Source: Owenia fusiformis (Eukaryota; Annelida; Polychaeta; Sabellida; Oweniidae). From it: DNA of 64,000 bases. The DNA lies in assembly GCA_903813345.2 (NCBI GenBank), contig CAIIXF020000002.1:15200467-15264466 (forward strand), in the 5' to 3' direction. The position numbers and the translations under genes were made by a program. The notes beneath the pieces are model-generated. The model was not told where the DNA came from. It saw only the letters and a program-made list of their open reading frames with translations, and ran no database searches. Within the stretch, counting starts at the first letter, position 1; each line of letters starts with the position of its first letter. Of this stretch, positions 61,465 through 64,000 are shown piece by piece.

Positions 61465-62901
61465 ATGTCACCACCAAAAGTGGTGACATATTGTTATGGT
61501 CTCCGTTTTTTTGCGACGGCGGTTGGTGGTTGGAGGTTGGCGTATGGCGTCCGGCGTCTGTAACAATTTCTTACAACTTCCTATAACTTAACAAATACTG
61601 TTTAGACTGACTTCAATTTTTTTCTAAATCATCTACATGTTCTCAGGAGTTCAAATCTGACTTTAGATTTGACATTTGACCTTCAATGACCTTCTCAAGG
61701 TCAAAAAGGTCTTTTTTCAACTTGCTTCACATTGACTAAATTTTTTTTCAAAATCATCTACATGTTCTCAGAAATTCAAATCTGACTTTAGATTTGACTT
61801 TAGATTTGACATTTGACCTTCAAATCTGACTTTAGATTTGACATTTGACCTTCAATGACCTTCTCAAGGTCAAAAAAGGCCAAAAAGGTCTGTTTTCAAC
61901 TTGCTTCAAATTGACTAAATTTTTTTTCAAAATCATCTACGTGTTCTCAGAAATTCAAATCTGACTTAAGATTTGACTTAAGATTTGACATTTGACCTTC
62001 AATGACCTTCTCAAGGTCAAAAAAGGTCAAAAGGTCTGTTTTCAACTTGTTCAAATTGACTAAAAAAAATTTTCAAAATCATCTACGTGTTCTCAGAAAT
62101 TCAAATCTGACTTTAGATTTGACTTAAGATTTGACATTTGACCTTCAATGACCTTCTCAAAGTCAAAAAAGGTCAAAAAGGTCTTTTTTCAACTTGCTTC
62201 AAATTGACTAAATTTTTTTTTCAAAATCATCTACATGTTCTCAGAAATTCAAATCTGACTTTAGATTTGACATTTGACCTTCAATGACCTTCTCAATGTC
62301 AAAAAAGGTCAAAAAGGTCTTTTTTCAACTTGCTTCAAATTGACTAAATTTTTTTTTCAAAATCATCTACATGTTCTCAGAAATTCAAATATGACTTTAC
62401 ATTTGACTTTACATTTGACATTTGACCTTCAATGACCTTCTCAAGGTCAAAAAAGGTCAAAAAGGTCTTTTTTCAACTTGCTTCAAATTGACTAATTTTT
62501 TTTTCAAAATCATCTACATGTTCTCAGAAATTCAAATCTGACTTTAGATTTGACATTTGACCTCTAATGACCTTCTCAAGGTCAAAAAGGTCTGTTTTCA
62601 ACTTGCTTCAAATTGACCAAATTTTTTTTCAAAATCATCTACATCTTTTCAGAAGTTCAAATTTGACTTTACAAGTTCTCAGAAGTTCAAATCTGACTTT
62701 AGATTTGACCTTTGACTTTCAATGACCTTCTCAAGGTCAAAAAGGTCTTTTTTCATCTTGCTTCAAATTGACTAAAAAAAATTTCAAAATCATCTACGTG
62801 TTCTCAGAAGTTCAAATCTGACTTTAGATTTGACTTAAGATTTGACATTTGACCTTCAATGACCTAACTAGGTGGTGACATTTTGTCATGTTAATGCCTT
62901 G
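61465..62901 (+). repeat. Hairpin-headed element with internal tandem array, copy 2
   Basis: Same hairpin head (61465-61489), same tail near 62872-62901 and the same internal unit, about 10 copies. The two elements lie head to tail about 100 bp apart. A short relative without the array is at 39211-39345. Confidence 0.85.
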
Positions 62902-63169
62902 TTTAACTTTCTGATTGTTCAAGGCACTTGGACTAGTATGCAGATACTAACCGATCAACTGAAGAAAAAACTATCCAAGCAATTTTTCTAAACATGCTTC
63001 AATGACCATCTATTTCATCCAACATCACTTCATTCTCAAATAATTGTATTTATTAATCATGTTTATTGATCCATCAAGTGCTCAAGTTATAGGCTTAGAA
63101 AAATTACTTGCTTAGTTTTATCTTCAGTTAAGTTACACAAAAATAGACCATCAATTTCTGTGAAATATC

Positions 63170-63345
63170 TTTTAGTGGACATATTTTAATTTCTATCACT
63201 ATCAGATACACTAGGATAATATGAAAGTGAACTGATATATATTCAAGTTTAAGGGAACTTTCTAATATATCTTCCATGCTATCTGGCCCAAATTAGCCAC
63301 CTGGTGGTGCAACTGGTAATTACATACTCGCATTTGGATTATTAA
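63170..63345 (+). repeat. Dispersed repeat, copy 2
   Basis: A diverged copy of 32580-32790 sharing ATTCAAGTTTAAGGGAA, GCCACCTGGTGG and TACTCGCATTTG. Confidence 0.65.
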
Positions 63346-63542
63346 TTGCCTGTGAAATATAACACCATAAATGAAATTAATCACGTGTTTTATGTTGATG
63401 GCCAAGTTCCATGTATAAAAAAGAAGTAAACTTGATTAGAAAAAAAATCCTTATGGGTTCAATCTTATGTTGTTTTGGGGCAAATCTAGATATTTTCCTT
63501 GTTATACTATACTAAAAGAAATATAAAATGTTTTTTCTTATT

Positions 63543-64000
63543 AGACTCCAGATGTCAATCTGGAGTCTATTGTTTTTGCCAGTATTCTTATTATTATTAT
63601 TATTATTATTCTTCTAAACACGTTTTCTCCTTAACCATAAGGTATCCAATAAAGACCATAATACAGTTCATTTGGGTTCAGTATCTAGTTGTTTGGAAAT
63701 TGGGTCAAATTTTTATCTAGGTCAAAGGTCAGGAACTGGGTCAAATCCAGTACTTGGTCACTTTTTTCGATTTTCTCAGTCGTCCTTCAGTATTTTCGAT
63801 CTGGTTTTTTTTCATTGTGTTCCTCATAAAAAAGTAGGAAACCTAGGGTCGATTTAGTTTTTTGATATCTCGAACCGATTTCGAGATATCAGTGTCCGAA
63901 AACGAGGTCCGAAAAAAAGTTCTCCGAATCCAATGTCCAGGATATTAGTCTTATAAGAAATTTTCTCAGGATTCCGAATCTGAAAACCGAATTGAAATCC
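63543..64000 (+). repeat. Hairpin-headed dispersed repeat, runs off the window
   Basis: A perfect hairpin AGACTCCAGA-TGTCAA-TCTGGAGTCT is followed by ATTGTTTTTGCC and a TTATTATTATT microsatellite. The body continues to the end of the window with phrases such as GGTCAAATCCAG and TCGAGATATCAG. It is not coding. Confidence 0.6.

Noticed and set aside
62902-64000. WW-domain exon of STXBP4
   Set aside because: I looked for a Trp-containing GWEE- or FINH-like coding stretch with splice sites in the remaining sequence and found none. The exon must lie beyond the window.

Overview
This is a stretch of an AT-rich animal genome. It has interrupted genes with GT-AG introns, non-LTR retrotransposons, hAT-, mariner- and pogo-like elements, a tRNA-derived SINE and several long minisatellites. 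The repeat style (GTCCGTCC-rich elements with a hairpin at the head, many foldback elements) suggests a marine invertebrate, perhaps a mollusc. I cannot fix the phylum from sequence alone.

The main gene is a plus-strand orthologue of syntaxin-binding protein 4 (STXBP4, also called Synip). I assembled it from exons whose splice phases all agree, running from a start codon at 16031 to 59434. Within the window it encodes about 754 residues: a Ser-Pro-rich N-terminus, a PDZ domain, a Ser/Thr/Pro-rich linker, an EF-hand-like helical segment and a long coiled coil. The last exon here ends just before the place where family members carry a WW domain, so the 3' end lies beyond the window. A promoter-like cluster (CRE, E-box, YY1- and ETS-like sites) and a candidate leader exon sit near 10.86-10.95 kb. 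Two phase-compatible exons at 8.5-9.3 kb may be the end of an unidentified upstream gene.

Layout: 1-10 kb holds a 30-bp minisatellite, dispersed repeats, a hAT-like MITE and the possible upstream gene end. 10-20 kb holds the STXBP4 5' region, foldback MITEs and a Transib-like element. 20-34 kb holds the PDZ and linker exons, a 29-bp minisatellite and a broken LINE. 34-40 kb holds the EF-hand-like and coiled-coil exons around a 73-bp tandem array. 40-54.8 kb is one large intron. It contains an antisense gene for a secreted cysteine-rich protein preceded by a 66-bp array, a foldback mariner-like element, and a minus-strand LINE split by a 5.3-kb long-inverted-repeat transposon that itself carries a pogo-like MITE. 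54.8-64 kb holds the last coiled-coil exons, a SINE, a minisatellite that has copied a splice donor, and two large elements full of AGGTCA half-sites.

The most notable observations are: (1) the 66-bp array repeats the start codon and first signal-peptide codons of the antisense cysteine-rich gene; (2) the 41-bp array repeats the end of an STXBP4 exon with its splice donor; (3) a 1.26-kb element has RSS-heptamer-like ends, a 5-bp target duplication and an internally iterated motif; (4) several unrelated dispersed repeats share a hairpin-at-the-head design.
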